Part shown: positions 24,130 to 38,226 of the stretch, in pieces
How positions within the stretch are numbered: the stretch's first letter is position 1
Layout of the letters: each line of letters opens with the position of its first letter
From: Phanerochaete sordida
Taxonomy: Eukaryota; Basidiomycota; Agaricomycetes; Polyporales; Phanerochaetaceae
Direction of reading: 5' to 3'
NCBI GenBank assembly: GCA_019973155.2
Contig: BPQB01000082.1
Location: forward strand, 1-64,000
Length of the DNA stretch: 64,000 nt
Notes under the pieces: model-generated
Told to the model about the DNA's origin: nothing
What the model saw: the letters and a program-made list of their open reading frames with translations, nothing else
Databases searched by the model: none
Position numbers and translations under genes: made by a program

Positions 24130-26300
24130 CTATGCCGTGGAATACACGTCTTCAGACCTGGAGGAGTCCACAATGTCCTCAAGTTGCTCCACCCTTGGCG
24201 AGAACGCCACCCGGAACGGCAGCACGCGCACAGTACCCGAGTCCGTGAACCCCATGGTGTCAATTGGTGCCTTGGGATCTTCGCGAATATTGAATGCCCA
24301 CAGCAACATGGCTGTGTTGATGAACAGCGAGCTATGCACATGATCAATACGACGATCGTCACAAGAAAATGCAGTGCATACTTGTTGGCCACATGCTGCC
24401 CGACGCAGACCCTAGCGGATGGAAGGCTCGCATGTCAGCGTAATGCTGGTGCGAAGTCGAAGAGACAGATGCGCACCGCCTTCCGAAGCCATACGTGAAG
24501 GGGTTGATATCCTCCCGAAGCTGGCCTGTCTCGTCGAGCCATCGACTAGGCCTGAATTCGTCAGGGTCCGGAAAGACGGAAGAGTCGTGGCCGATTGCCC
24601 TGGGTAACTGGCTGAGCGCGGCAAGACTGTACAGGGCATGCTTTGCCTACCAGTGATTTCCGTAGACCGTGGCACCGGCCGGGATGACGTAGTCGTTCTG
24701 CGACCATCTCAGCGACACAGTGGGACGCCCGGAGCTGGACGGCGTACCCAAATTATATCGCTGGTTGCGCGATGGGCAAAGCCTGTAGAGGTAAAGTAGT
24801 CGTCCCGGTAGCCTTTCCGACGCGCTCACCTCCCCAGCTGATCGGCCTCCAGCGGAATGTCTCAAGGTAGAAAGCCACGACGAGCGGAAGTAGCTTCTCG
24901 TCCTCAAACGTCGGCACTGCATCCAGCTGTGAGACGCGACGCATAAGTCAGAGCACGACTGTCGCTTATTACCTCTGTCTCTGCCGACGACGCTGTCCAG
25001 CTGGGCCTGCACTTCTGCCTGCGCTTCGGGGTGCGTAGCAGCAGCCATGATCACAAAGGAAATGGCTGTCGCAGTCTGGGTAACACACCGTCAACAGCGA
25101 GTAGAACGAACAAGCTAAAGTGACCAACCGAGTCCGATCCCGCTCCGAACATAGAACCTGCGAGGTACGCCAGCTCGTCGTCCAAAAGCCCATACTCCTC
25201 CTGGTGATCCAAAAGGTACGTCGTGAACGACGGCCGCGCGCGATGCTCCTTCTGCCCACACCCATGAGCACCCCCAAACTCCAATTCCACCAAGCCCACT
25301 CACGACCTGCGCCCGCACGCCGTCCACCATCTTCGAGAAGAGCGCGAGCTCCTCCCTGTGCCAGCGCCGCAGCGTCCGCGTCATGAAGGGCACGTAGCGC
25401 AGCGCCGGGTAGCGGTCGACGGCGTGCAGGCCCGCGGGCACGACCGTCCCGAGGCGCGTCGTGTGCACGTTGATCTCGGTCACTTCGCCATCGCTGTACT
25501 GCGTCGGCGTCGTCTTGCCGTACGTCATCGTGAGGATCAGGCTCGCGGCGAACCTGCGTGGCGCATCGTCAGCGTCGCGAGGGCAGAGGTGAGGGCGGTA
25601 CGGAGGGCGCGCACCGTTTCGTGTGGTTGATGTGGTCATCAGGGTCGCGCAGGACGTCGAGGACGAGGTCGAGCGCCGCGCGCAGCTGCACGGGTTTGTG
25701 CTGGCCCGTCGCGGTGGGCTGAAGCTGCGAATGCAGCGCTCTGCCGAAACGTGAATGTTGGCTCAAACGTCCACTTCGAATAAACCAATGTTCGCACCTC
25801 CGCAGCCGCCGCAGCCGCTCCCCAGCGCCGACGAGCAGCGTGCGCATCCCGCCGGACAGGACCTCGCCCGCGGCGACGAACTCGGGGCGGTCCGCGAGGT
25901 CCGCGCCGCGCTTCTGCATGATCTCGACCGCGTCCTGCCCCGCCCATCAGCAACTAGCACGCACACCAGACAACGCGCGGCTGACCCTGTAGCTGTTGAT
26001 AACGCAGACGACCTGCGCGCCGCGCCGGAACGCGAACACCGCGCCGTACGTCCTCGCGAGCTCCGCGTACCGCAGCGGCGCCCTGCCCACCGCGTCAGCG
26101 CCCGCCCCGCCTCACATCACCAGCGCGAAAACTCACTTCGGGCCAGGCTCGAACCACCGCGCGCGTGGTCCGGGCGGGAGGGGCACGCGCGTTTTGTTCG
26201 TTAACAGGCGCGCGGCCACACGGACGAGGAGGAGCACGCCGAGGAGCGCGAGCGCCGGGACCTGGATGTTTTTCAGTGTGTCCACGAGAGAGTGTACCAT
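24130..26300 (-). CDS. Cytochrome P450 monooxygenase (paralogue A)
   Basis: Membrane-anchored haem monooxygenase; substrate unknown. The start at 26300 opens MVHSLVDTLKNIQVPALALLGVLLLVRVAARL, an N-terminal membrane anchor, followed by the PPGPR hinge. Further exons give YGAVFAFRRGAQVVCV, DAVEIMQKRGADLADRP, RFAASLILTMTYGK, FTTYLLDHQEEYGLLDDELAYLAGSMFGAGSDS (I helix, AGSDS-T), ATHPEAQAEVQAQLDSVVGRD, ETFRWRP (ExxR) and FAHRATSD. The haem loop FTYGFGRRVCVGQ is split by an intron after GRR, and the last exon ends VEQLEDIVDSS...YSTA. All P450 signatures are intact. A TATATA stands at 26359-26364, ~60 bp upstream of the start. Its closest relative in the window is the plus-strand P450 at 31258-33428, with the same intron positions where checked. 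Confidence 0.9.
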
Positions 26301-26784
26301 ACCGCAGGCTTGGGGTGCAGACGGTGCACTGGGTGCGACGGCTGGGTGGGGCGTGGGATATATACTTGCGCAGGCGTTCTCACCGGGGCGTGTGACCCCA
26401 AGAAGGGCGGGCCCCGTGACGGAGGACGGCTGCCGCCTGCCTTGCGAAGGTAGTCTTGAGAAGTACGCACCCTGTGATAGACTCTACAGCCTCCGTGAGC
26501 TGACTGAAACCTGACATGGGTTGCGTGTACAGACCTAGCTGCTCGTTACAACATGGCCGAACAGTCGTGAAAGTGACACCGTCGCTGCGCTCAGACTGTG
26601 TGCGGTGACAACTTTCCATTACATTTTGTCCTGAGCTGCGAGATACGTACAGGGTCCGCCGTGTTCAGCACGGCGCCGCGCAAGCCGCAGCGGCTGCCCG
26701 ATGCCGCAATTGTACCATAAACACGAGAAAAAGCGAAGAAAAACGATGCAGAGAAACATGCGACAGAGGATGTACACGGGCTGT
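26301..26784. other. Intergenic region, P450 A promoter and SDH1 3' end
   Basis: 484 bp holding the upstream region of P450 A and the 3' UTR of SDH1, both on the minus strand. No additional gene seen. Confidence 0.5.
26359..26364 (-). promoter_or_regulatory. TATA box of P450 paralogue A
   Basis: TATATA, about 60 bp upstream of the ATG at 26300, at the spacing seen for the other TATA-like elements of accessory genes in this window. Confidence 0.5.
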
Positions 26785-29220
<2,436 letters not shown>

Positions 29221-31257
29221 GGTCGTGAACAGGGACGACGGGGGAGATGGCTGTCGAGAGGAAAGACGGCGGCTCGTGCTCGACGCTTGACGTCCCTCGG
29301 AACAGGCGCTCGGCCGAACCGTCAAGACCCGGAGGGGGCCTGTCCAATCACAGGGCGAGCATTTCCCGGAAATCACCTGTTTGCCCCCGTCGGACGCGTC
29401 GCGCGACCGCCCAGAGCGCGCCTCGACTGCCGCATTGCTCTCAAGAACGGTATCCCGCGCGGATATGAACCACCGCAGCAGCCTCACCGTCGCCTCCACC
29501 TCTAAAGGCATCTGGCAAGTCACCTCTCGAGGGGGGCTGGTTGAAACAGGGGCTACATGACATCGTACTCGGCCGTGGAGGGGTGCACGACGCGCATCTT
29601 CCGAATCTTGAGTCCCACAGAACGTCCAAATGTCTTCAGAGGCCTTGCAGCGCAGCGTGAGCACGTAACTAAAGGTATGCTGTACAGCAAGCATTCATAA
29701 AGATTTAAAACTCTAATACAAATGAGATAGGCCTATCTACAGCGCGACACTCAAATTGCACTTCACGCAGTTGACTATACAGAGCAGCCGGGCTCGTTCG
29801 CTGGCTGGGACTTGGACTAATAATGCCCGATTCGAGACCGGAAGCTATGTAGTGAGCAACCCGCCCTTTACTGCTTCATAATCCTTGGATCTTTGGGGAC
29901 ACTGGCACAGTTGGTTAATCCACAGTAAACAAATTGTGACTAGCACTGGCGAGCTTCGTTGAGGTCGGCTCGCCCAGGGTACACAGTGTATGATGCTTCC
30001 GCGCGCTGCCATGCCGCGCTAGCTTCAATTAACGCCTTCCGCAAGTCCTCCATAGAGTAATGAAGAATAATGCGTGCTCTGTACTCGAAAAGCCATCGCA
30101 ATGCCTACTTGTCAGTCAGTGCGATGTTATGTGTTTAATCCTTGTCTGCACTGTCATGTTCAGTACAGGCTCAGGATCGGTGAACCGTATCTATTCTCCT
30201 GTTACGGGCCGTGTGAAATATTCAGCTGACATGCATGCAGACCTAGCTTGGTTGCCGTGTACCTTACCCATCCTCTTGCAGAGACTCACCCGCGCTCATT
30301 CACCACGATTAGAATGCCGTTTTATTATTATTATTTTATTTTGCAGTTCAATCTGGTCGAGTGCGAGGACCGGGTCCGTTGCGCGCGCCGCCCGACTGTA
30401 TATACACCCGCGCGCGGTATGAACGTCACAGCAGACGCTGACCGGTACCACCACGTTCTCATGACCTCCAAGCCATCGAACACATGCCCGGACTCCATCG
30501 TCACATCATGAGTGTGCAAGATTCAACTCTATTGCAAGGTCGAGCTGTGTCTTTATCACCGCACAGTCGCAGGTTCTGACGCACAATAGGAAATTCTATA
30601 TTCAGGGCTCTTGGACCTTGCTCCTTGAGTAGCTTTGTGCTCAGGGCTTGCGGCACCCTATCGAAGATAGGCCTGGAAGGATCCCAGACTGACGCGGCAC
30701 AAGGGTCGTCTGCTGCGAGCGCGAAGGTTGAGAGGGTTACAGACTCATCCGACACTTCGCAGGCGGTACTTCGCGGAAGCGAACACAAACCAATGCTGCG
30801 CGCTGTGTGGGGATCTTCGGGCATGGAGAACACGTATAACGGCACGCTAGGCGTCACCTCGACGCTCAGCGCTGATAGCTGCGCAGCTAGCAGTAGATGC
30901 AAGTGGCTCTTGGGCTCGGGTGTCAGCTGCGCTGAGTAACATAAGCACTCTCGCATCCGCCCCGGCAAGCCTCGTTGTTGCCACCTTTGGTCACTGGACA
31001 GCACGCACCTGCCTTTGCGAGATTCGTCTACCCACACTCCCCATCACTCTGCGCCCTCCGACACACCCTTCTGTGCCTGTGGGTCTGACGCGTCGCACTA
31101 CGTCGCCAGCCGCTTGGCGGCGCGCCCTGGTAAAGGTTCTATCGCAGTCATGGGGTTTGTGTGTGGCGCTCATGCTCGCGTTAGCGTTCTACGCATCACG
31201 CTATTTAGGCCAGCGCGAGGGCGATTGCTCGCCCTGCGCACCCAACACCCCGCTACG
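29221..31257. promoter_or_regulatory. Two-kilobase divergent intergenic region, SDH1 / P450 B
   Basis: No gene could be supported. The ~300 bp next to 29220 should be the SDH1 promoter and 5' UTR. Around 30,321-30,346 there is a TTA-rich tract followed by TTTTGCAG that imitates an intron 3' end, but the frame after it closes without a recognisable domain. Immediately before P450 B, CTATTTAG at 31201-31208 is a TATA-like element 50 bp from the ATG. Confidence 0.4.
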
Positions 31258-33428
31258 ATGACGCAGCAGCTGCCCACCAACCGTCTGTCCGCGCTGGAGG
31301 TGCTCGCCGCGGCGCTCGGATGCGTCCTTGCGCTGTCGCTCGTGCGAAGGTGGATCAACGACAAGTCCAGGAGATCGGCCTTCCCCCTTCCGCCCGGGCC
31401 CAGTACGCTGTGGACCTCCCCGGGGGGCCGGTACGCTGCCACGGCTCTCCGCCCATTCAGTCCGCGCTCACGCCCCCGCCAGCCTCCCATTCACGTTCGC
31501 GCAGCTCACCGAGATGTACGGCCCCGTGTTCGCGTTCAAGAAGGGAGCGCGCGTCGTCTGCGTCGTGGGGCGCTACCAGGCGCGTGCCGGCCCTGCGGCG
31601 AGATCGCGCGTGACACTGCCACTGACGCGCCAGCCACGCGCCCTCGCAGGCTGCGGTCGACATCATGCAGAAACACGGCGCGGACCTCGCTGACCGCCCG
31701 CGGTCCATCGCGGCGGGCGAGCTGCTCTCGGGTGGCAAGCGGACGCTGCTCGTCGGCGCCGGAGACCGGCTCCGCAAGCTACGAAAGTGCGTGCGCGCGC
31801 CGCTGTGCTCGGGCTTCCTGGGTTGATGAAGCTGATGTGGGACTGTTATGCAGGGCACTGCACTCGCACCTCACGCCGTCCGTTGCTATCCAGTACCGAC
31901 CGATGCAGGCGAAACTCGCGATGAATGTTGTGCTCGATATTTTGAGAGACCCGGAGCATCATGTTGAGCACGCGCGCAGGTGAGAGAGGATTTGTTCTCC
32001 GTGTCTGCGAATTTTGAGTGTCGGTTAGGTATGCTGCAAGTGTGGTCATGACGATGACCTATGGCAAGACAGAGCCGACGCTCTACACCGACCCCGAGGT
32101 ACAAGAGATGGTCGTGCACGCGACGCGTCTCGGCAGCGTCATCCCGCTGGACTACCACATCGTCGACAGATTTCCCATCCTTAAGAACGTACCCTTTGTG
32201 ACCTCAACGCTCCGTCAGTGGCACAAGGAGGAGCTCGGTTTGTTCTCCAGCCTTGTGGATGGCGCGCGAGTGCGAGCGGTGAGTGGATGCAGCTCTCGGT
32301 TGCAAAGTCGTAGGCTGACGTGTCTGTACAGAAGGAGGGGGCTCCCCCATGCTTCGCCACCTACCTCCTCGAAAATCAGCAGCAGCTCGAGCTGTCGGAA
32401 GACGAGATCGCGTATCTCGCTGGCTCGATGTTCGGCGCCGGCTCGGATACCGTGAGTATATGTTCCATCTGCTGCTTGTGCTTTTCTTGAACAACTGCCC
32501 TTCCACAGAGCGCAACGGCAATAGCATTCATGGTCATGGCAGCTGCTACGCATCCAAAGGCCCAAGCCGAAGTTCAGGCACAGCTAGACAGCGTGGTCGG
32601 ACGGGACAGAGGTCCGCGCATAGTCAAGTCGTCGTAATTTCGCTAACCATCCCGGGTACAGTTCCGACGTTCGACGACGAAAGTCTCCTCCCTCTCGTCA
32701 CCGCGTTCTACCTCGAGGCCTATCGCTGGCGCCCGGTCAGCTACGGAGGTCAGTGTCACCAGTCCGGGCCTGCCCCGACGTTCTAACGGATGGCTCTATT
32801 CGCTCGACTCCGCAGGCTTCGCCCACCGCGCGACCTCCGACATTCGCTGGGTATGTCTATCGACATCACATATGTTTTATGTTGACCGTCTTGCAGGGCG
32901 AGTATGTGATCCCCACTGGGGCTATGGTCATCGGAAATCACTGGTGCGTACTTCTCGCTGAGCATATGCACTTCGACGGTGCTGATGGGCTTATCAGGTC
33001 TATCGCGCGCGACCCGGACGTCTTCCCTGACCCTGAGCAATTTAGGCCCAGCAGATGGCTCGATGAGTCGGGCAAGCTGAAGGGTGATATGACGTCTTTC
33101 AACTTTGGCTTTGGACGGCGGTGCGTGTTTGGTGTTTTACCACGTACGCGTGCTAACGTTGGTCATAGAGTATGCGTGGGACAGCACGTCGCTAACAGGT
33201 GCGTTCAGCGGACAGGTCTTGTCTGATATTTGTTGACACGTCCATAGTTCCCTCTTCATCAACACGACCCTCATTCTCTGGGCGTTCAACATCAGCGATG
33301 ATCCTGCGAAACCCATTGACACCATGGGCTTCACCGACACTGCGAATGTGCGCGTGAAACCATTCAAAGCTGTATTCTCTCCGCGTGTTCCGAGAGTACA
33401 AGAGCTCGTAGAGTCGTGTATCGACTGA
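31258..33428 (+). CDS. Cytochrome P450 monooxygenase (paralogue B)
   Basis: Second membrane-anchored P450; substrate unknown. The start at 31258 opens MTQQLPTNRLSALEVLAAALGCVLALSLVRRW (anchor), then FPLPPGPSTLW. Exons continue with LPFTFAQLTEMYGPVFAFKKGARVVCVVGRYQ, AAVDIMQKHGADLADRP, YAASVVMTMTYGKTEPTLY, CFATYLLENQQQLELSEDEIAYLAGSMFGAGSDT (I helix, AGSDT), ATHPKAQAEVQAQLDSVVGRD, EAYRWRP (ExxR), FAHRATSD, DPDVFPDPEQFRPSRWLDE and NFGFGRR-VCVGQHVAN (haem Cys). The last exon ends VPRVQELVESCID. The intron after GRYQ (31580-31649) has no in-frame GT donor and appears to be GC-AG. All catalytic motifs are intact. It is closely similar to the minus-strand P450 at 24130-26300, so a duplication with inversion is likely. 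Confidence 0.9.
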
Positions 33429-34552
33429 GATTTCGCGTTCGGTACAAGTGCGCCTCGTAAGATATCCCTTGTACATGTAGCGTTGCATCTTTAAGAGTAA
33501 ACGTCATCCGTAGTCCAAAGGTCATCTTCTCGACAAGTTCCCGTCATCACCGACGCAAAATTAGAGCCCGAAGTTCATAAAGAAAACTGGGCAAGGCCTT
33601 TGAGGCGCGTCAGGCGCATCATTGGGCGCATCACTGAGCAGGCGCCGAGCGATGAACATGAGAATGACGCCAGGGACTGGCAAAGTTCTGTCATGACATA
33701 ACATGCGTATCCCGGAGAGTTCATCGCCAAACAAGATACATGAAGCTCCATAGGTATGCTGCCCGCATGACAAAATCAAGTCCGATATATGCCGACGAAT
33801 GAGGAAGCGACGGCGCGGCTCGACGAAAGGTTTTGCGTGTGAGTAGTGATACTTGTTTACCTGGGCAGCCCATGCTGCCAGGCTCTTTCTCTCGTAAACT
33901 TAGACTACTTGACAGAGTAGTCTCTCGCACACAAGCAGCCATGCAAATCCCCCTGATGCCGTAGAAGTGAAGGGTGAATCCACTCTTTCTTCTGGCCTGT
34001 GGTAAGGCCTCTACCTCTCCGCCAAATGACATCCAACCGACAAGCCCACAAGCTGTGCACTTGCCTGATACCGCGATTCATCGGGAGCTCTGGAAATATT
34101 TGTATGCGCGGCTCCTTCGCCAATCCTCCGCGCAGAGTCGTCCGCTATCCGTCGGGACTAGCCCCACAGCCTTTCTCACGACGTGATACCGCCGTCAACG
34201 AGAAGAATACAACGCCCCCGGCCTCGGGCTCGCTACGGGACATCGGTGCCCACGCGACCTCAGTTTATCAGGCACAGAGTGCCTTACCGCATTTCTCCGC
34301 CCCGACTAGCCTGTACGGGTCTGATGCGTACGTCGAATAGAATATCGGTGCGTACAGCCCTGGCCTCCGACGACGTGCATTCACCGACCAGGCGATAATA
34401 GGTGGCGGCCGGCAGAGGCACAGGACGTCTGTACGGGGCTTTGGTCCTGCGTGCATGCTACCATTGCCCGCCGGGATAGATTTTTTGGAGGTATAAATGG
34501 CTGTCAATTGCTGCGAGGAATAGCACACACCCATTTATTCCTCCCTCACACA
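33429..34552. other. Intergenic region upstream of the secreted-protein gene
   Basis: No gene could be supported in 1.1 kb. The right end contains TATAAATG at 34492-34499, about 60 bp upstream of the ATG at 34553, a credible core promoter. Confidence 0.45.
34492..34499 (+). promoter_or_regulatory. TATA box of the secreted Cys-rich protein gene
   Basis: TATAAATG, ~60 bp upstream of the start codon at 34553, with no other TATA-like element nearby. Confidence 0.6.
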
Positions 34553-35283
34553 ATGGCCTCTAAGCTCTTCTCCGTCCTCTTCCTTGCCTCGACCATCGCT
34601 GTGGCCAGCGCACGAGACTGCGGGTGGTCCGGTAAGTGTGCTCCCGCCGGGTCCCACGCACGCTCACCGGCTTCGCAGGCACGGCCCCGTTCTGCGACGG
34701 CAAGTGCAAGAGCCCACGCAGCTTCAAGATCAGCAACGGTGGTGGCGGCGGCGGTAATGGTACATCGCTCTCCTTGGTCATCATCAACACGGGTGATTAA
34801 ACCTTCAATATTCCCCAGGTGCCGCGTGCCTGACCGGCCACAAGGCCTTCTGTTGCACGGACCAGCGTGCAGGCGACGGATGTACGTCTCAGAAACCGCT
34901 CTCGTGCTCGAGACGATGTGCTGATAGAGATTCGCGCAGGCTCATGGTTCGGCACTGCGCCGTTGTGTGCCGGGAAATGCCCAGCGGGCACGTATCAGAT
35001 CACGGAGGATGGTAATGGCGACGGCGATACCTGCATCTCGGGAAACAAGGTCTACTGCTGCAAGAGTGAGTCCGCTCGCGCGCTGCGGAACGTCGGAGGT
35101 AGCTGACTGGCATTTTCCTGCAGCTCCCAACCTCACTGACTCGGAGGGTGAGTATATGCTGCCCAGTGCATGAGATATTCTGCTGACATCGGCCTTTTAG
35201 ACACTGAGCTCGAGATCGAGGACGTTCTCAACCCTTTGGAAATCGCTGAGGAGGTCGTGCTCAACATTGCCATGGGTGTTTAG
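34553..35283 (+). CDS. Small secreted cysteine-rich protein with two related modules
   Basis: I read six exons: 34553-34631, 34679-34759, 34819-34881, 34940-35065, 35124-35147 (24 nt) and 35201-35283. All junctions are GT-AG and in frame, giving 151 residues. The N-terminus MASKLFSVLFLASTIAVASA is a clear signal peptide with cleavage likely near ASA-RD. Two modules follow. Module 1 has CGWSGTAPFCDGKC then CLTGHKAFCC. Module 2 has CSWFGTAPLCAGKC then CISGNKVYCC. The shared pattern is C-x-W-x-GTAP-x-C-x-GKC ... C-x-x-G-x-K-x-[FY]-CC, so they look like an internal duplication. A short acidic tail (DTELEIEDVLNPLEIAEEV) ends the protein. Single-module proteins of this kind are common in Agaricomycete secretomes as far as I recall. 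Function is unknown; effector, antimicrobial or cell-wall roles are all possible. Confidence 0.85.
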
Positions 35284-36043
35284 GATGTTGTTTATGATAA
35301 CGACGGACTTGTTTTTGAGCATGCATGTATATTTGGTACGGGTCTTGTCATGGCTTAATATCCTATTGGTTTGGTAGACTCGATGTGAAAATCCAGCAAA
35401 TTGTCCTGAATTTACTCAAGCTCTGTCGTCATCGGTATGAATGCAAGGCACACGCGAATTGGCTGCGCTACTATGCTATCGACATATTTAAAAACTTCAA
35501 GAGAGATCCCGCCTCAGTCCAGCACCCGCACGTACCATTCGAGCTTCTCCAGATCCATTGCCTCACGGCACTGCACGATGACCAGCCTTTCAAGCATGAC
35601 CTCTGCAGAGCCTGAGCACAACCTCATTGGACGAGCTCGGCCGACATCCGTGCGGGCGGCGTGTAGAGGGAGACTTAGTGCATACTGTGACACAGCACGT
35701 TCTCGCGCCAAGTCGAGGAGCGGGCACACTGCCTCGCCCGCGACGCGGACCTGCCCGCACGATATATGCAGTATCGCGCCTCTGCATCGCGGTCGCTCGT
35801 AGGAGCTTCCCTCTAAGCCGATCTTCGAGGGACGTCAATTGCAATCTCGGCAGCGGCCGTTCGACTGCCTTCTCTGTTTCAAAATAATTGCTCGAACTCG
35901 CTAGATACAAGTACCTGCTCGGAAGCTGTCATTACTTTCGTACCGCGCTATCCTTGAGCAGTTCCATGTAGTTGCCATTATTGACTATCTCCCATCTACG
36001 CAAGCGGTCAGCCACAGGACGAAGACTCCAGCTGACAAGAGAC
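35284..36043. other. Convergent intergenic region, secreted protein / SGNH esterase
   Basis: 760 bp between two convergent stop codons. Open frames around 35,437-35,910 on both strands lack domains or a followable gene structure. Nothing else is supported. Confidence 0.4.
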
Positions 36044-36920
36044 CTACTTCGGGTAGACCATGTTCAACTTGTCAGGGTGGATGTCAGGAAAATTCTCGCT
36101 GATGGCCTTCATGAGTGCATTATAGACAAGCTATGACATACGGTCAACGGTACTATGCGGGGAATAAACACTCGAGAAGACAGACCTTGTACGCCTCCGC
36201 ATTGAGGTGAAGACCGTCGGTGAGGTACTTCGCAAGGTTCTTCTCCTCCCTCCCAGCTGCCTCATAGAACATTGCCCATGTGTCGACGACGGGGACGTTC
36301 TCCTTCCGGCCAACCTCGAGTACGCCCTCTGCGTACTGGCGCGTGACGTTGAAGTCGCGGTCGAGTTCCGTCTTGGGAGGGTCGCGACTACGCAGCTCCT
36401 CGATCCACTGGATCGTGTTCACGGGCGGCGGCGTGAACAGGATGATGCGCGTCTCGGGCGAGTAGTATTCCGAAGACGGGTCGCGCACCATGTGGACGAG
36501 CTTGCTCAGGTTCGCCTTGTACTGTTCGAGCGGGACGTGCTGCTGCTCGCCCGGGATCGTCGCGTCGTTCGCGCCAAACCAAATCGTCAGCAACTGCACG
36601 TTTGGGACGTGCTCCCGTTCAGTGCGCTTAGCGAACATCTTCCAGGAGGTCAAACGTGCTGCGCGATGGCTGAGCAGAAAGCGAAGACGGACCTTTTCGA
36701 ATACCGGGAAGATCCATGTGGTGTTGTATCCGCTCAAGCCGCGCACTAGGACGTCCAGCTTCCGATTGTATGCATCTAAAATCGGTGAGGGTCAATGTGG
36801 AAGGGTAAGATGGATTGATAGCATACCTGCGAGCTGCTGACAGAAACCGTAAGGGATCGTTCCGCCCTGCGTGAGCGAGTCGCCTAGCAGCATGATCGCA
36901 TCTTGCACGTAGCCTGCCAT
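36044..36920 (-). CDS. SGNH/GDSL esterase, isoamyl acetate hydrolase (IAH1)-like
   Basis: Predicted carboxyl-ester hydrolase of the SGNH superfamily; the yeast relative hydrolyses isoamyl acetate. The start at 36920 opens MAGYVQDAIMLLGDSLTQGG, where GDSLTQ is block I with nucleophile Ser15. Exon 1 joins DAYNRKLDVLVRGLSGYNTTWIFPVFEK, where G in RGLSGYNT is block II. Then LLTIWFGANDA carries block III (GxND), and the C-terminal block V is DGLHLN with the catalytic Asp-x-x-His. The final exon is VYNALMKAISENFPDIHPDKLNMVYPK, stop at 36044. About 250 residues, normal for the family. No signal peptide, so probably cytosolic. The intron at 36692-36639 is 54 nt, a multiple of three and free of stops, so its retention would add 18 residues. 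Confidence 0.88.
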
Positions 36921-38226
36921 GTTGGACTTGGCGTATCCGCGAAAGGACTCGTATATGCGAAAGAGGAGAGCCCAGGGGGCTCCATGCCAAGCAGCGATGT
37001 TTTATACTGCTTCGCGGGCAGAAGAGCGTCCTACGCCCGACTTGCTCGGAAATGCCGTGGACATCTCTGGAGGGAATAGCGGTCTGACACGATGTCACGA
37101 GCAGGTGTGAAACTACAAAACGCGGGCAGACAGCGCGAAAGATGATCGCTGGCTGCTGCGCGCTCCGGAATTGTCATTTCCGCATTCAGGGGGGAGTGGT
37201 ATGACCGCTGTCTGCGCCACAAATCGCGTGGTATTCCTTCAGCATTCTACTGAACGGGAAGAGATGGGAATCATGAGCTCTTCTCGGGGGTAAATCTTGA
37301 ATTTTGCCTCGCGGTCCGAGGAGACGACAGCCAAGCCTCTAGCTGCAAACCTGAGTTGGCTTGTTTGTTTGTGGTGAATACTCTGAACCGCAACCCCACA
37401 GCTGCTTCGAATAACATCAGCTATATATGAGTGAGCTAGAAGAATGCGAGTCAGGACGGATACTTTCAAGAAGGGAAGACGGCTTGAAGAGACTTGGAAG
37501 TCAAGTGCCAACATGCCTCCGCGAAGAACCGCTCTCTTGATCTAATCTAATCAGCTCTTCAGTTAGCGCCGCGTATGTGGCCGTCGTCCACTGTCCTCTC
37601 TTGACGATGACAACAACACCGCTCTCTTTTTTTCGACCAAAACATTGTACCAGGGCAATCGCGAAATCCAAGAGGTATCTGGCAGCCTAATGTTTGCGTA
37701 CCCCTCAGGCCGACGCAGCTGGGGCTCGTTTCAACATGCTAGCCATCCACCATCGAACTTCCAAGTATCCGGACGAGCACTTGCCGTCTGTGGTGGGTCT
37801 CGGTGGTTTTCTGTCTTGTCTTTGACTCAATCATATCCAGCTCTCCACTGGATCGCGTGTGCCGAGGTCTCTTATCTCATGTCGAGACGCTGCACGCACC
37901 TAGACTCAGAGCATAACTTATCCGCACACGGGGCACCCATGCACGATGGACATATCTAGGACAGTTCCCGATAGGGTCGGTGGGAAGTTAGGTCACTCTG
38001 TGGTGCCAAGCATGTCGCCACGGCCGAGTATAGAGCGCACCGCATGCTTACCAGGGGACAGCTTGTGTTTCGAGCGGCACGCCGCCCACGCTTAGATCAC
38101 GGAGGAACTGATACGGCCGCGTTCACACCAAGGACGAGGGCGACTATCAGGCACGGGTACAACGCGACATGCGGGGTATATAGGTGGTGCCTGCGCGGAG
38201 GTGCCTGGCAACGCTGCGACGCCACC
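36921..38226. other. Divergent intergenic region, SGNH esterase / arrestin copy 1
   Basis: 1.3 kb between divergent starts. No gene could be supported. The right end carries TATATA at 38177-38182, about 45 bp upstream of the arrestin copy 1 ATG. Confidence 0.45.
38177..38182 (+). promoter_or_regulatory. TATA box of arrestin-like copy 1
   Basis: TATATA about 45 bp before the ATG at 38227. The start codon itself sits in GCCACCATG, a strong eukaryotic initiation context. Comparable TATA-like sequences precede copy 2 (TATAAGG at 40430), copy 3 (CATAAATA near 42459) and copy 4 (GATAAAGG near 44568). Confidence 0.5.

Noticed and set aside
30321..30346. TTA-rich tract ending TTTTGCAG that looks like an intron 3' end
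   Set aside because: The frame that follows (FNLVECEDRV...) closes after about 60 codons and resembles no family; no matching upstream exon was found. Probably a simple AT-rich tract.
30501..31037. 178-codon minus-strand frame between SDH1 and P450 B
   Set aside because: No recognisable domain, no signal peptide, no splice-connected partner and no start context; it overlaps a plus-strand frame of similar quality.
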